From Brachycybe producta (taxonomy: Eukaryota; Arthropoda; Diplopoda; Playtdesmida; Andrognathidae), in NCBI GenBank assembly GCA_036925085.1, contig JAUPFP010000015.1, forward strand, positions 2,701,426-2,765,425: DNA of 64,000 nt. The letters run 5' to 3'. Each line of letters opens with the position of its first letter. Position 1 is the first letter of the stretch. The notes under the pieces are model-generated. The model ran no database searches, was not told the origin of the DNA, and saw only the letters and a list, made by a program, of their open reading frames with translations. Below are positions 49,444-62,380 of this stretch, piece by piece. The position numbers were made by a program, and so were the translations under genes.

Positions 49444-51027
49444 CCTTAATCTGTTCAAGATTTGTTTTTATAAGGAGCCATTTTTAAATATGCAAATAAA
49501 TAAAAAGAACAAGTGAATTAGTAAACCAATGAGATTATGGTAATTTTAGCAAAAGTCTTCAATTTTCCAATTTTTTTTAAAAAATGACATAAAAATATCA
49601 TTAATTGATTAATTGATTTCTAGTTTGTAAAACATTAAACGTTGATTTAAAAATTATAAAATTACTACAGGATAGTGGCTTTTTTGATATATAATTATCC
49701 ACAAATTATTTATCAACGTAACTTTGAATTAAAAATTAACTTAATGAGTCATAATGCCATTGTTTAGAAATAAACATTTTATACAATTGGCAAAATTATA
49801 TTTAATTATTAGCATCATAACTATAGTATTATTATGAAATTATTTTTTCAAGTAATATAATTAGTTTTCTATTCGTAATGATTTTGAAGTCAGAGCTAGT
49901 GCAAAACTCATCAACTTGACATGAAACCTCCTATCATATGTTGATGAGTTTCGCAATAGATTTAACTCATCAAGAATACTGTCCGGGGGCTTACTATTTA
50001 TCCACATTATTACTTTTAAATCTTTGTAATTAATTCCAGTAAAATTACTTTTTAATTACTCTAGAAATGATGTGACTCTTTCACCTGATTTATAATTGGA
50101 AAGTAATTCATCAGTTTTTTTACTGATGTAATTAGTAATTTTAACACAAGACAGCAGTAAGTAGCATAATTAAAAAACATAGATATCAACAAATTATGGA
50201 ACATTCGATAATTTATGAGAAAATAAATGTATTTAAAAATCTTTTCTAAACTTATAAAACTTACAGATTTGTTTGTTATAGTCCAATGTTAGGCTACTGT
50301 TTCACTAAAGCTTATTCTGTAAAAAATATTAAGCCAAACTCTAATATTTATAGGACTTGTATATATGGTGAAATAGTAAAAATAGATTCATTGAGTTGAT
50401 GGGGACATTTTAATTTTTATCAACTTATCAATGTAGTTCCTAAGGTCAATACAATAAAATATGATGACCAGTGGCCTTCAAAAACAATACGTTTATGGTC
50501 CATATCTAATTAAATAGCCCTACACTAAAACAAATTTCGAGTTCAAGAGCGACAAAAAAAATTTTTCAAAGTGGCCCTTTATTTCAAAACATTTGGAAAC
50601 CTCCTCTCTATTGATAATAAATTAATTATTGTAGTAATAATTTGATGGTGTTATATAGGGTTAGATTTACATTGATATTAGTTACAATTCACATGAAAAT
50701 GCAGACACACAGTACTTTGATATTGCGTCAGTTTTTTTTTAGTTCCAACATATCCTTAAATATGAAATTACATCTTCAATGCTGCAATATGTGTAGCATG
50801 ATTTTTGTTTTCAAAATGTTTTTGTTTCTTAATAGACAACCTAAGAACATTTAATAGTTTAATTTTAATTTACATTTATCCATAATTAATTTTACACAAG
50901 TTTGTCATACTCTGTAGTTTACTTGGTGGTGATGTTTGAATTTTAAGCAGTGGCCATGACAAATATTGACATTTCTGATATTATTATTTACAATTACTAA
51001 TTATAATTTATTAATAAAGTTTACTAG
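49444..51027. other. Intergenic between AADAT copies B and C
   Basis: At 49873-49985 lies a relative of the 14760 inverted-repeat element (CAGAGCTAGTGCAAAACTCA ... TTGATGAGTTTCGCAATAG). The rest is AT-rich with no supported exon or RNA gene. Confidence 0.5.
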
Positions 51028-51899
51028 TAGATAATAAAACGAACGGACTGAGTTGAAAGTTTGATAACTTTTAATGCTATCAATACTTATACTTATTAAT
51101 GCTTCTTACAGTACAAAGTACATTATATTCAATTTACTTTTCAATAACATTTTCAAAGTATACATTTTTATGCCCAGTAATTAATAATTAATATATTTAT
51201 TATTAATTATTAACTATTATGTACAAACAATCCGATATAAATGTATTATTACAAGGATAATTATATTATTATTTGCTTAAGTTCCATTACAGTAAAATTT
51301 AACATTTTGAATTGCTAGATTTCAATTCCTCTTGAATTGCATAACTTTTGAAAATGAATTAACATAAAATTTCAAGTTATTTAATGCTATTTATTAAATT
51401 AGTTTAATGTTTCGTAATTTTTTACCATATCCATTTCTTGTTCTGAGGGCATTGCGAAGGAAATTCTCAAATAAGGCGTTGGATTGTCGTCAAGAGTAAA
51501 TCTTCGACCAGCAACAAAAGCCACCTTATATAATAAAGATTACTAATTAAAATTTACAACTCGTTCATATTCTTCTTAAGTGTTACTTGTTTTGGTAAAC
51601 AATGATTCATTATCATGTTTTCTGTGTCTGAAACTCCGAAAACTCGGACCCATAAAAACATTCCACATTCTGGTACATTCCATTCATCCAATCCTTTTAA
51701 AGAAAATTATTATGAATTATTTTTACCTAAAAAAACAATGAAAAATTAATTTGTAAAATTTGTTCAATTACCAGTTAACTATTTGGCAGCATATTTTAGT
51801 GTCAAATCACGTTGTGATTTATAAAACAAAGTAACTCCTAAATAGAAAAAAAGAGAATATAAATAAATGAAAATATTTTTTGAATATAAAATATGAAAA

Positions 51900-52985
51900 A
51901 CTATCAATTATTAAGAGGGCCATAAGGTACTAGTCCAAAATATTTTTCAGGGCCCCCCATCAGTCCTACCCTTTCTTCGTTTTTGGCAGCCTTTGCTATT
52001 TAAAACATATCCTGAATATAAAACATCACAAACAATTTAAAAATTTAAATTGTTTGTCATGATATGGAATTTCAATTTAAACTTTGTAACATTTAATATT
52101 AGAATAATTATGATGTGATACAAAAAATAGTTTAAGAAGCTAAAGATTTTTATTGCAAATTTTTATTTATTAGTTTGTGGCCCCCTTGAAGAAAAGCCCT
52201 TGTCTGGAAGGTTCAGTAAACTTGGGTAATTACTGTATTGTCCACTTTTTTGTGTATTTTTGTTTGAACTCCGATTATTATTAAAATAAACTCCTAAGAG
52301 TATTAAAATAATTAAAAGACGTGGTCCAAAGTTGAGAAACTTTGAACCAGTTTAAATTCCATTTAAAACTAATGGCAAACATTGCAAAATTTGATTTGGG
52401 TCATTTAGACCTTTTGTTAAAGGAGCTTTTAACGAAATTCAGACAGTTCCCGGAAAAAATAATGGTTTTGTAAAGACCTGGTGATAGATTATACATTGGT
52501 TTTATTTTACTAGAAACACAATTCAAATCTATAGATTCAGTTACAGCAGATTTTTTTTGGAAAAGTAACTCATAGTTGCCTCAAGAGGCAAAGTTATACC
52601 CAGATTGTTTTTAAAGCAGCATTACAATGCAATTTTCTTCCTTATTATTAGCGGTCTAATTATTATGCAACATAAAGCAAATGTTTCTCAATCTGTGGCA
52701 CAATAGCTAATTGTGAAATAACAATCCCTTTTAGATAAGCCAACAATTATTGTTTTTTCAATCAAAAACACTGCTTGGAGGCTAGAACTCTAGTTGACAA
52801 CTGATAGTAACCAGACTTCTAACCTCTAACCAGCCTTTTTGATTAGAAAAAAACAAAACAATTGCAATTGCTATAATGATGGTGTTGATTACTACATCAC
52901 TTACAATTTATACTTACACTTCACTTCAATTGGGACTTGGGCTGGAAATTTTGCTTGATATTATATTAAAAAATGCCTACTGTTT
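51900..52985. repeat. Repeat-filled intron 10 of AADAT copy C, with family A MITE
   Basis: GAGGGCCATAAGGTACTAGT ... CAGGGCCCCCCATCAGTCC is shared with copy D (58434 on). About 480 bp between 52130 and 52610 is missing from D. A family A copy occupies about 52650-52975 and abuts the exon 10 donor; D has it in the same place. Confidence 0.7.
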
Positions 52986-53584
52986 AGTGTGTTCAAGAAA
53001 ACCGTCAAATTGCAGAAGAGTCAGAAATTCGTGCACAATAACCTGAATAATTGAACAAAACATGAAATTCATAATTGAAAATCCACAAAACACAACAATT
53101 TTAATTGAAATTTGTTTTACTTGAACCAGAGTTGATTGCATGTGAAAAATTATTTTTTGTATAAGGGGTACAGGACCTGTAACAAATCCGACACGTAGTC
53201 TAGAATCGAATTAATTATTAATTTATTAATTATATATTTGTTTTTTTAGATTTTTTCTGTATGTTTTGTTCTTTTTTAACTCTTGACATCATAAAACTTA
53301 CCCTCCAGATACTATTTTTGAAAAAGAGTCAAATCTCAGAACACGTCCATCAGTATCTAAAGATAGAAAACTTGGAGGTTTTTCTAACTGTTGTAAAAAA
53401 ATTAAATAAAAATTATTAAAATTAACAAAACAAAAACATAACAACATGAAAAAAATATATATATATATATAATATATTATGCCTGATTAAATTGGACATA
53501 GTAGTAAGGATCATCTTCCAGAATAAGAAGATTGTATTCTTGAGCAATCTGAAATTATTAATTTTTTTTTAAATATTTATTATA

Positions 53585-54095
53585 AGGTGGTTTTAATGTG
53601 TCAAATGCCTCTTGAACTTTTGATTATTTTAGTTTTTCAGGTGCAAAATGAAGAGAAACTGTCTTTTAAATAAAAGAGATTTCTATCAGCATGTTGGCAT
53701 ATAAGATTTTATTTGGAGTTGGCTGCCTTAGGGGAAGATTTCTAAGTCAGGAAGGCAGATTTGGTCATCATTTTTGCTCTGTTTGTAAGTTGGGTTAATC
53801 TGTACCCCCTTCCACGGTATCAACTGAGAGGTATAGAGTAGGTACACCACAATTAATGTCTTTCAAAATAATTATTATAAACAAAAAATTAAAAATATCA
53901 TCTGCTAGGCGTCGTCTGCTTAAAGTTGGTTCTTTTTCAAATAAAAAAGTTTCTTTTGAAAGATATCAACATAAAAATATCCATGTGATTCACTTACCCT
54001 ACTAAACTACATTTTAGTTTTTTCTTAATTTTGCTCCTGAAATACAGAATAATCAGGAGTTTGAAAATCAGCTGTTCATAATGAGATATTTTATT
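53585..54095. repeat. Family B MITE in intron 6 of copy C, carrying an extra insertion
   Basis: Starts AAGGTGGTTTTAATGTGTCA, ends near GAAAATCAGCTGTTCATAAT. The D counterpart is at 59643-59965, but C has about 170 bp of different sequence (53675-53860) in place of the left inner motif. Confidence 0.65.
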
Positions 54096-54508
54096 TTAAT
54101 TATTGCATTACTTTGTAAATTTCTTGTCGCCTTTGAGCAAAGGTCGATGTTCCAACTGGATTTCCACCATTTGGAACAATGTAAATAAATTTCGGAACAC
54201 CTCGGACATTGTTTTTAATATCATCTGGAGTCCATTTCTTTAGTACATCTCTAAGAGAATCTGGTCTTATTCCAGCTTTGTCTCCTTTCACTTTCAATTG
54301 ATTTAATTTGTAGGGATTTACCTGAATTTAAATTTAATTGTTCAATACTATTATTTTTATAATTGTTTTAAAACGATTTGTTTTATTACAATAGCAATTA
54401 ATCCTGAATAGATGTATTCTTCACTTATGATGTAATCATTTGTTTCCAACAACGCTGTCAAAGCCTATAATAAAGATTTATAAATTTACAAATTATTTTA
54501 TTAATTTG

Positions 54509-54787
54509 TCAAGCAAATGTTTCTCAATCTGTGGCCCACGAGCCAATTGTGGAGAAACAATCAACCAACAATTATTGTTTGTTTTTTCAATTAAAAGCAC
54601 TGGTTGGAGTCTAGAAATCTAGTTGACAAGTAACCAGACATTTAGCCTCTAAAGGCCTTTTTGATTCGAAAAGCATTATTGCAGTTGCTTTAATGATGAC
54701 GGTGATTAGCACTGATTACTTCAAAATTATCACTTTTGCCAAAAATTGAGAAACATTTACTTGATATTGCATAAAAATCCGAGCCTT
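54509..54787. mobile_element. Family A MITE in intron 4 of AADAT copy C
   Basis: Left end is clipped (begins CAAGCAAATGTTTCTCAATC), right end GCATAAAAATCCGAGCC is intact. Ortholog in D at 60384-60705. Confidence 0.75.
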
Positions 54788-55112
54788 AATTAATTATTAA
54801 TGTTGTTTGTATAAAATAACTTATTTTAAGTAGTCCATCTTGAGAACCTCCTGTCACAATAACTGACCATTCACATTGCATTGGTGGTTTATGTATTCTT
54901 GTCTGAAAATGTTTTAATAATGTTGTCAGTTTGGGATATCTACATGTAGAAAAAAATGTTTCATAAGTTTAATAAATTTTATGTTTAATTTAATTTAATT
55001 TTAATACCCTTCAGATGGACTATATTCTAAAGCAGTGGTCAACAAACTTCCATCTATTGATATTTTTTGACCATCTCTGTTTATTAAATAAAATTATCAT
55101 TTTTATAATTAG

Positions 55113-55422
55113 TAGGGTTCGGATTTTTATGAAATGTCAAACATACGTGTCTCATTGTGTGGCCCATGGACCAATTTGTGGAGTAGCAATCTGGTTCAGA
55201 TCAGGCACAAATTATAAGTTTTTTCAATCAAAAACACTGGTTAGAGGTTAGAACTCTAGTTGACAACTGATAGTGACCAGACATCTAGCCTCTAACCGGT
55301 CTTTTTGATTAAAAAAAACAATTGCAGTTGCTGTCATGATGATAATTACTTCATAATGAGCACTTGGGCCATAAATTAAGAAACATTTGTTTGAGAAACA
55401 TTGCATTAAAAATCCAAGCTCT
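55113..55422. mobile_element. Family A MITE in intron 2 of AADAT copy C
   Basis: Starts TAGGGTTCGGATTTTTATGA and ends AAAATCCAAGCTCTAATAAT. D has the same insertion at 61031. Confidence 0.78.
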
Positions 55423-55844
55423 AATAATTAGGTTTATATTGTTATAAACGGATAATTATAATTTATAATAATATACTGTATAAAAAATAAAACAAACTTG
55501 CGTAAAGTTAACTTGAACGCTTTCAAATGGAAATCTTGCGGGATTTGGCGTTCCTTTGCTAAAGTTTCTTATTTTAACTGGCGACAATGTTATTTTGTTG
55601 TCTAAAACTAGGAAACACAATTATATAATGTATAATTATAATTTAACTGAGTTATAATTTATTTTTTCTCTGTCTCTCTTTCTGTAGAAAAATCTAATAA
55701 AACTTGCATAATTCTCTGAGTACAGCTGGTTTTCTTAATGAACTAAAGCCATTAATGAATCTGTTGTAATCCATTGTTTGAAAATTGTCTGTAATAATAA
55801 TTTCAAATTAATACAACAAAAGGAGATTTTATTTATACATTAAG

Positions 55845-56000
55845 ATGGTTTATTCATTGAACAGCTGATTATAAAACTTTCATTATTCAGTTTTTCAGGA
55901 GAAAAATTAAGAAAAACTAGAAAGTTTTATTTAGAAACTAGAAGGGTAGCTCAATCACTTAAAGGTATTTTTTACCTACCCCTTCTATGTTTAAAACCAC
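55845..56000. repeat. Family B MITE fragment upstream of AADAT copy C
   Basis: Runs from AAGATGGTTTATTCATTGAA to TTTAAAACCACCTTAAATAG with GAAACTAGAAGGGTAGCTCA inside; one arm is largely deleted. Confidence 0.7.
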
Positions 56001-56041
56001 CTTAAATAGTACTTCTAAAGTTATTATAAAACTTGAAAAAC

Positions 56042-56152
<111 letters not shown>

Positions 56153-56725
56153 TTAATTCATACTTACTTTCTTTAATTTATGGTCTACAAACAAGATTTT
56201 ATTGTTATGATTTTTTTCTGTCGAACTTAATATTATTTAACTTCGATAAAATTTGAGTCTTCTTCCATCAAAGCCATAGACAAATTATATTACCGTTACT
56301 TAGAGAAGCAGTCCATTATTGTGTGCTTTTAAATATTTAACATAATATAATTAAAAATAGCTCAAACATGAATCTAATATAATATCACTTTTTTACACAA
56401 GTGGAAAATAAATCGCTCTTATATTAAACATAATTGTTATGAAAATAAAATTAAATAAGTAAGCAATAAATGCATTATTATTCTATTCTAAATCAAAACA
56501 GCAGACGATTCCTGATAGAAAATGCTGGTCGTTCTATTGAATAACAAGCAATTTTTCTCCCCTGATACAATATGTAGAAAAGGCTCCTTATTTGAGCTTA
56601 AAAATTATTCAATGAGCAATAAATAATACAGTGAAATTTTATATTCTTACAATAGTATTACGATTTATTTTGAAATCTTTTATCAAGGCAAAAAATATTA
56701 TCACACAATCACAAATGCCCTGTGG

Positions 56726-57552
56726 GTGGACACTTTTTGGTGCCTGGATGACCTTGTTTAAGATAAAAACAATTGTCACTCAGTATTGAAGAACAATTCT
56801 GAGAACTCTTGACAGTTGTCTTGATTTCATAGAAAAGTCTTTGAACTCACCTTCCAAATGAGGAATTGTTTGGACACCAGGTCAGTCATTGATTAGTTTG
56901 ACCTGCGGCTGGGCTATGGGTCTCAATAGTCCCTTTATGGGGAAAGTAATTAAAAAGAGGCGCGCGAGGTGAGCTCGAGAGACTTGACGAGAGCAGTGCC
57001 ATCTTAAGGCACGGGCTAGAAAGGCTGTAGTTCAGGGCCCCCCATTAGTTTTGAAGGACCCCATTTCTTAACTTTTAACTTAACATGCTGTTTAACATGC
57101 TTGTTTAAATGTGACAGTTGTGGGTAGGCCTGTGGGCCTCCATTTTTTAATTAGCCTAGGGCCTCAGTAATTCTTAAGATGGCACTGAACAAGAGACTAG
57201 ACTTGCATGGAGGCTTGCTGCAGAGATTTTCAAAAGATGGCTAATATGTTAAACTATAACCTAGAGAATAAAAAAGAGTCAGAATTTTATATTCTATATT
57301 CAAGTTTTGTTGATTATCTGTACAACAGGAGAGGTCCATAATATAGACCTTCGAGGTTTTTTTAGGTTCTCTATTGTTCTTCACAGAAAAAAAGGCAATA
57401 ATCAATGTTCTTTACAGAGGACTTACGATTCCCAGCCCTGGACCTGCCGTACCCAACTTGAAAAAGTGAGGAGGGCTGCGGTCAGCCCTTTTGCTAAAAA
57501 GTAGACCCAACACCTTGGCGTAAGCCAAACTGGCAACTCAGAGGATGTCACG
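56726..57552. other. Spacer between the two AADAT duplication units
   Basis: Not shared by the two units. Somewhat GC-richer (GGCGCGCGAGGTGAGCTCGA near 56960). Includes AGGGCCCCCCATTAG near 57036, resembling the intron 10 repeat (CAGGGCCCCCCATCAG). The open frame at 57307-57504 has no recognisable domain. Confidence 0.45.
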
Positions 57553-57813
57553 TAGTAGATAATAAAACGAACGGACTGAGTTGAAGGTTTGATAACTTTT
57601 CGTGCTATTTAATCTTGTTTATTTATTATTAATTATTATATAATTATAATATTATAATAATTATAAAATTATAAAATTAAAAAATAATATTATAAAAATA
57701 TTATAATAATTATTATTAATTATTATTGTGTACAAACAATCTGATATAAATGTATTATTACAAGGATAATTATATTATTATTATTATTTGCTTCAGTTCC
57801 ATTACAGTAAAAT

Positions 57814-59437
57814 TTAACATTTTGTATTGCTAGATTTCAATTCCTCTTGAATGGCATCGGCTAACTTTTGAAATCCCTAAAGAAAATGAATAAACATAAA
57901 ATTTCAAGTTATTTAATGCTGTTTATTAAATTAGTTTAGGGTTTTGTAATTAATTTTTTACCATATCCATTTCCTGTTCTGAAGTCATTGAGAAGGAAAT
58001 TCTCAAATAAGGCGTTGGACTGTTGTCAAGAGTAAATCTTCGACCACCAACAAAAAGCACCTTATATAATTAAATTTATTAATTAAAATTTACAATTCGT
58101 TCATATGATTTTTAAAGTGTTACATGTTTTGGTAAGCAATAATTCATTATCATGTTTTCTGTGTCTGAAACTCCCAAAACTCGAACCCATAAAAACATTC
58201 CACATTCTGGTACATTCCATTCAGCCAATCCTTTTAAAGAAAAGTATTATGAATTAGTTTTATGTAAACAACGAAAAATTTGTAAAATTACCAGTTAACC
58301 ATTTGGCAGCATATTTTAGTGTCAAATCACGTTGTGATTTATAAAACAAAGCAATTCTTGAATAGAAAAACAGAATATAAATAACTGAAAATATTTTTTA
58401 ATACAAAATATAGAAAACAATAGCACTTATTAAGAGGGCCATAAGGTCCTTGTTCAACATATTTTTAGGGCCCCCTCTTAGTGCTATCCCTTCTTCGTTT
58501 TTTGACAGCCTTTGCGATTTAAAACATACCCGGTATATAAAACATCACACACAATTTAAAAATTTCAATTGTCATGTTACGTAATTTCAATTTGAGATTT
58601 GTAACTTTTAATAAGTGGAATAATTATGATGTGATACAAAGTTACCCAGGTTGTTGTTAAAGCAGCAATACCATGCAATGTCTTCGTTATTATTAGGGCT
58701 TAGATTTTTATGCAATATCAAGCAAATGTTTCTCAATTTGTGACCCACAATAAAAAAAACAATGATTAGAGGCTAGAACTCTAATTGACAACTAATAGGA
58801 ACCAGACATCTAGCCTCTAACCAACTTTTCTGATTAGAAAAAAAGCAGGATTGCAGTTGCTCTAATGATGATGTTACTTCACAATTGGCACTTGGGACAC
58901 AAATTAAGAAACATTTGTTTGATATTAAATTTAAAAAATACCTACTGTTTCGTGTGTTCAAGAAACCCGTCAAATCGCAAAAGAGTCAAATATTCGTGCA
59001 CAATAATCTGAATAATTGAACGAAACGTAAAATTTTATAATTGAAAATTCACAAAACAACAATTTTTAATTGCAATTTGTTTTACTTGAACCAATGGTGA
59101 AACACATATTTGTGTTGATTGCATGTCAAAAACTATTTTCTCTAAAAGGGGTTGAGGTCCTGTAACATATCCGACACGTAGTCTAGAATAGAATCATTAA
59201 TTTATTAATTATATATTTGTTTTTTTTTTAGATTTTTTTTCTGTATGTTTTGTTTTTATTAACTTTTGACATCAAACTCACCCTGCAGATAATATTTTTG
59301 AAAAAGAGTCAAATCTCAGAACACGTCCATCAGTATCTAAAGAAAGAAAACTTGGAGGTTTTTCTAACTGTTGTAAAAAAAAAATTAAATAAAAATTATT
59401 AAAATTGACAAAACAAAAACATAACAACATGAAATAT

Positions 59438-59503
<66 letters not shown>

Positions 59504-62033
59504 TAATATATATATAATATATATATAATATATATATATTATACCTGATCAAATTGGACATAGTAGTAAGGATCATCTTCCAGAATAAGAAGATTGTATT
59601 CTTGAGCAATCTGAAATTATTAATTTTTTTAAATATTTATTATAAGGTGGTTTTTAATTATAAAAACGCTCCTCTGATTATTCTAGTATTTCAGCTGCAA
59701 AATGAAGAAGAAACATAAATGTGTTTTAGAAACTAAAAGGTAGCTTAACCACTTAAGGGTATTTTTTCAGGTTGATATCTTTCAAAAGAAATTTTTATAG
59801 ACAAAAATGAAAAAATATCGACTGCTAAGCGTCGTCTGCTTAACGTAGGGTCATTTTCAAATTCAAATAAAAAGTTTATTTTGAAAAATATCAACTTGAA
59901 AAAATACCCTTAAGTGATTACTTAGCTACCTTTCTAGTATCTCAAGCACATTTATGCTTCTTCTTAATGAGATATTTTATTTTAATTATTGCATTACTTT
60001 GTAAATTTCTTGTCGCCTCTGAGCAGAGGTCGATGTTCCAACTGGATTTCCACCATTTGGAACAATGTAAATGAATTTCGGAACACCTCGGACATTGTTT
60101 TTAATAACATCTGGAGTCCATTTCTTTAGTACATCTCTAAGAGAATCTGGTCTCATTCCATCTTTGTCTCCTTTCACTTTCAAATGATTTAATTTATAGG
60201 GATTTACCTGAATTTAAATTTAATTATTCAATACTATTATTTTTATAATTATTTTAAAACGATTTGTTTTATTACAATAGCAATAAATCCTGTATAGACG
60301 TATTCTTCACTTATGATGTAATCATTTGTTTCCAATAACATTGACAATGCCTATAATAGAGATTTATAACATTATTAATTATCATGGCTCGGATTTATAT
60401 GCAATATCAAGTATATGTTTCTTAATCTGTGGCCCACGAGCCAATTGTGAAGTAACAATGACTTATTTAAATCAACCAAAAATTGTTGTTTTTTTTTTAA
60501 AAAAATTAAAAACAATAGTTTGAGGCTAGAACTCTAGTTGGCAACTAATAGTGACCAGACATCTAGCCTCTAACAAGCCTTTTTGATTAGAAAAAGCATA
60601 ATTGCATTTGCTGTAATTATGATGGTGATTAGTACTGATTACTCCACAATTGGCACTTGAGCCATAAATTGAGAAACACTTGCTTGATATTGCATAAAAT
60701 TCTCAGTTATTATTTATGTTGTTTTTATAAAACAAATAACTTACTTTAGATAGTCCATCTTGAGAACCTCCTGTCACAATAACTGACCATTCACATTTCA
60801 TTGGTGGTTTATGTATTCTTATCTGAAATTCTTTTAATAATGTTGTCAGGTTAAGATATCTAGAGAAAAAAATGTTACATAATTTGAATGAATTTAAAGT
60901 TTAATTGAATTTAAGTTTAATACCCTTCAGATACATTATATTGTAAAGCAGTGGTCAACAAACTTCCATCTATTGATATTTTTTTACCATCTCTGTTTAT
61001 CAAATAAAATTATCATTTTTATAATTAGTAGGGTTCGGATTTTTATGCAATATTAAGCAAATGTTTCTCAATTTTGGCTAAAGTGCCAATTGTGAATTAA
61101 CAATTCCAGTGGCATCCACAGGATAATTTCATGGGGCGATTCCCAGCACCACTGCGTTGGTGTAAGGCGCCCTTGTGCAAACTCTCATAAAGGCGCCCTC
61201 GACAAGAAAAAGGGGGACTTCTGGGGTCAGTTGAGCTCTCCTGAGGCATTTTTAGAGCTTTTAGAGCAGTTAAATATTTTTCAACTTTTGGCCGTTTTTT
61301 GAAAAAAGCCAAAGACTTTTGACTCATTTTTTCGAATTTTAAAATTTTTTGAATCCTTGTGCTTTTCCAAGCTTTGTGGGACTTCTGGGGCCAGTTCAGT
61401 GCTCCTGAGGGGTTTTTAGAGCATTTAAATATTTGTCTACTTTTGGCCGTTTTTTTGAAAAATAGCCAAAAGGGCCACCAAAATCCACTTCTTGTTCCTA
61501 CGTGCGAGCGCCCATGAACGATTTCGTTTACATCAACCAACAATTATGGTTTTTAAATCAAAAACGCGGGTTAGAGACTAGAACTCCAGTTGGCAACTGA
61601 TAGTAACCTGACATCTAGCCTCTAATCATCCCTTTTGAATTAGAAAAGCATAACTGCAGTTGCTCTAATGATGATATTTACTTCACAATTGACACTTGGA
61701 CCACACAAATTGAGAAACATTTTCTTCATATTGCATAAAATATAATTATAATAATACATAAATAAAAAAAACTTGCTTAAAGTTAACTTGAACGCTTTCA
61801 AATGGAAATGTTGACGGATTCGGCAGTCCACTGAAAAAATTCGTAATTTTAACTGGTGACAATATCATTTGTTTGTCTAAAAAAATAGAAACACAATTTT
61901 ATAAAAATTTATCTGAGTCATAATTTCTTTTTTTCTTTCTCTTTAAAAATAATTAATGAAACTTGCATAATTCTCTGAGTACAGATGATTTTCTTAATGA
62001 ACTTAATTCATTAATGAATCTGGTGTAATCCAT
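57814..62033 (-). CDS. AADAT: Kynurenine/alpha-aminoadipate aminotransferase, copy D
   Basis: Fourteen exons in phase: 62033-61967, 61876-61777, 60992-60924, 60859-60745, 60350-60276, 60207-59998, 59610-59545, 59367-59282, 59182-59086, 59007-58946, 58356-58292, 58230-58124, 58060-57962, 57876-57814; 426 aa, equal to the family norm. Fold-type I PLP aminotransferase with GLPNPSTFPFESV near the N-terminus, EYIVSG-type YNVSEG region, VPNGGNPVGT, LILEDDPYYYVQF, Schiff-base lysine K258 in [22 protein letters not shown] and TPYLRISFS with the carboxylate-binding Arg. The residue pair after the lysine is SAG rather than SGG. Introns 1 and 2 begin GCAAGT, not GT; only this reading keeps phase (61966 and 61776 downward). 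No disabling lesion found, so this is the intact partner of pseudogene C. The family A copies lie in introns 2, 4 and 10. Confidence 0.92.
58697..58944. mobile_element. Family A MITE in intron 10 of AADAT copy D
   Basis: Starts AGGGCTTAGATTTTTATGCA; the right end runs into the exon 10 donor (ATACCTAC). Same place as in copy C. Confidence 0.75.
59437..59541. repeat. (TA)n-rich microsatellite in intron 7 of copy D
   Basis: TA runs broken by ATAATATATA units; copy C has a shorter version at about 53456-53480. Confidence 0.9.
59643..59965. repeat. Family B MITE in intron 6 of AADAT copy D
   Basis: Near-complete unit: AAGGTGGTTTTTAATTATAA, GAAACTAAAAGGTAGCTTAA, and facing GTGATTACTTAGCTACCTTTC. 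Confidence 0.75.
60384..60705. mobile_element. Family A MITE in intron 4 of AADAT copy D
   Basis: Left ATGGCTCGGATTTATATGCA, right TTGATATTGCATAAAATTCT; facing core blocks GAGGCTAGAACTCTAG and ATCTAGCCTCTAAC. Confidence 0.78.
61031..61740. mobile_element. Family A MITE in intron 2 of copy D, with a nested insertion
   Basis: Starts TAGGGTTCGGATTTTTATGC, resumes after an insert at about TTTCGTTTACATCAACCAAC (61523) and ends TTCATATTGCATAAAATA. Its C counterpart is not interrupted. Confidence 0.8.
61104..61520. mobile_element. ~415-bp insertion inside the MITE, D copy only
   Basis: GC-richer than its surroundings. Contains a direct repeat: GGGACTTCTGGGGTCAGTTG ... TTTTGGCCGTTTTTTGAAAA (about 61213-61311) and GGGACTTCTGGGGCCAGTTC ... 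TTTTGGCCGTTTTTTTGAAA (about 61378-61462). Flanks AACAATTCC and AACGATTTC suggest an 8-9-bp target duplication. Ends GTGGCATCCACAGG and TGCGAGCGCCCATG. The 148-aa minus-strand open frame across it has no known domain. Confidence 0.7.
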
Positions 62034-62129
62034 TGTTTTAAAATTGTCTGAAACAAAAAACATTTAAATGATTTTCTTAAAAATGTTAATCTACTTAATA
62101 AAAATTAAATAATAATTTCAAATTATTTT

Positions 62130-62380
62130 GTTTTCAGGAGAAAAATTAATAATAACTAGAATTTTTTAAAAAAAAAACTAGAAGATTAGCACTTAAGAGA
62201 TTTTTAATGTTGATTATCTTTCAAAATAAACATTTTATAGATAAAAATTAAAAAAAAATATCGTCTGCTTAAAGTTGGGTCATTTTCAAACTCAAATAAA
62301 AAGTTTATTTTGAAAGATCTCAGCATTAAAATACCCTTAAGTGATTGAGCTACCCCATGTAGGTTTAAAACCACCTTAAT
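62130..62380. repeat. Family B MITE upstream of AADAT copy D
   Basis: ACTAGAAGATTAGCACTTAA on the left, AGTGATTGAGCTACCCCATG and TTTAAAACCACCTTAATAG on the right. Confidence 0.7.

Larger units (their letters stand above)
51299..55774 (-). pseudogene. AADAT copy C: full-length pseudogene
   Basis: All 14 exons are recognisable from ATG at 55774 (exon 1 55774-55708) to TAA at 51299, but several lesions occur. Exon 4 donor reads AAA|ATAAGT (AT at 54823-54824) where copy D has GTAAGT. Exon 7 donor is CAG|GCATAA (53481). Exon 9 has an 18-base in-frame deletion. Exon 11 acceptor AG became GG, shifting the nearest usable AG by one base, and a TGG codon became TAG at 51779-51781. Exon 14 lost its acceptor and first codons plus a further small stretch. 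Exons 6 (54321-54112), 8, 12 (51693-51587) and 13 (51524-51426) remain clean, and the catalytic lysine (DSFSKIVSGG) is kept. Introns 1 and 2 use GC donors, as in D. Decay appears recent. Confidence 0.88.

Noticed and set aside
61097..61543. 148-aa open frame on the minus strand as a gene
   Set aside because: It lies across a nested transposon insertion, has duplicated low-complexity segments and no recognisable domain or splice context.
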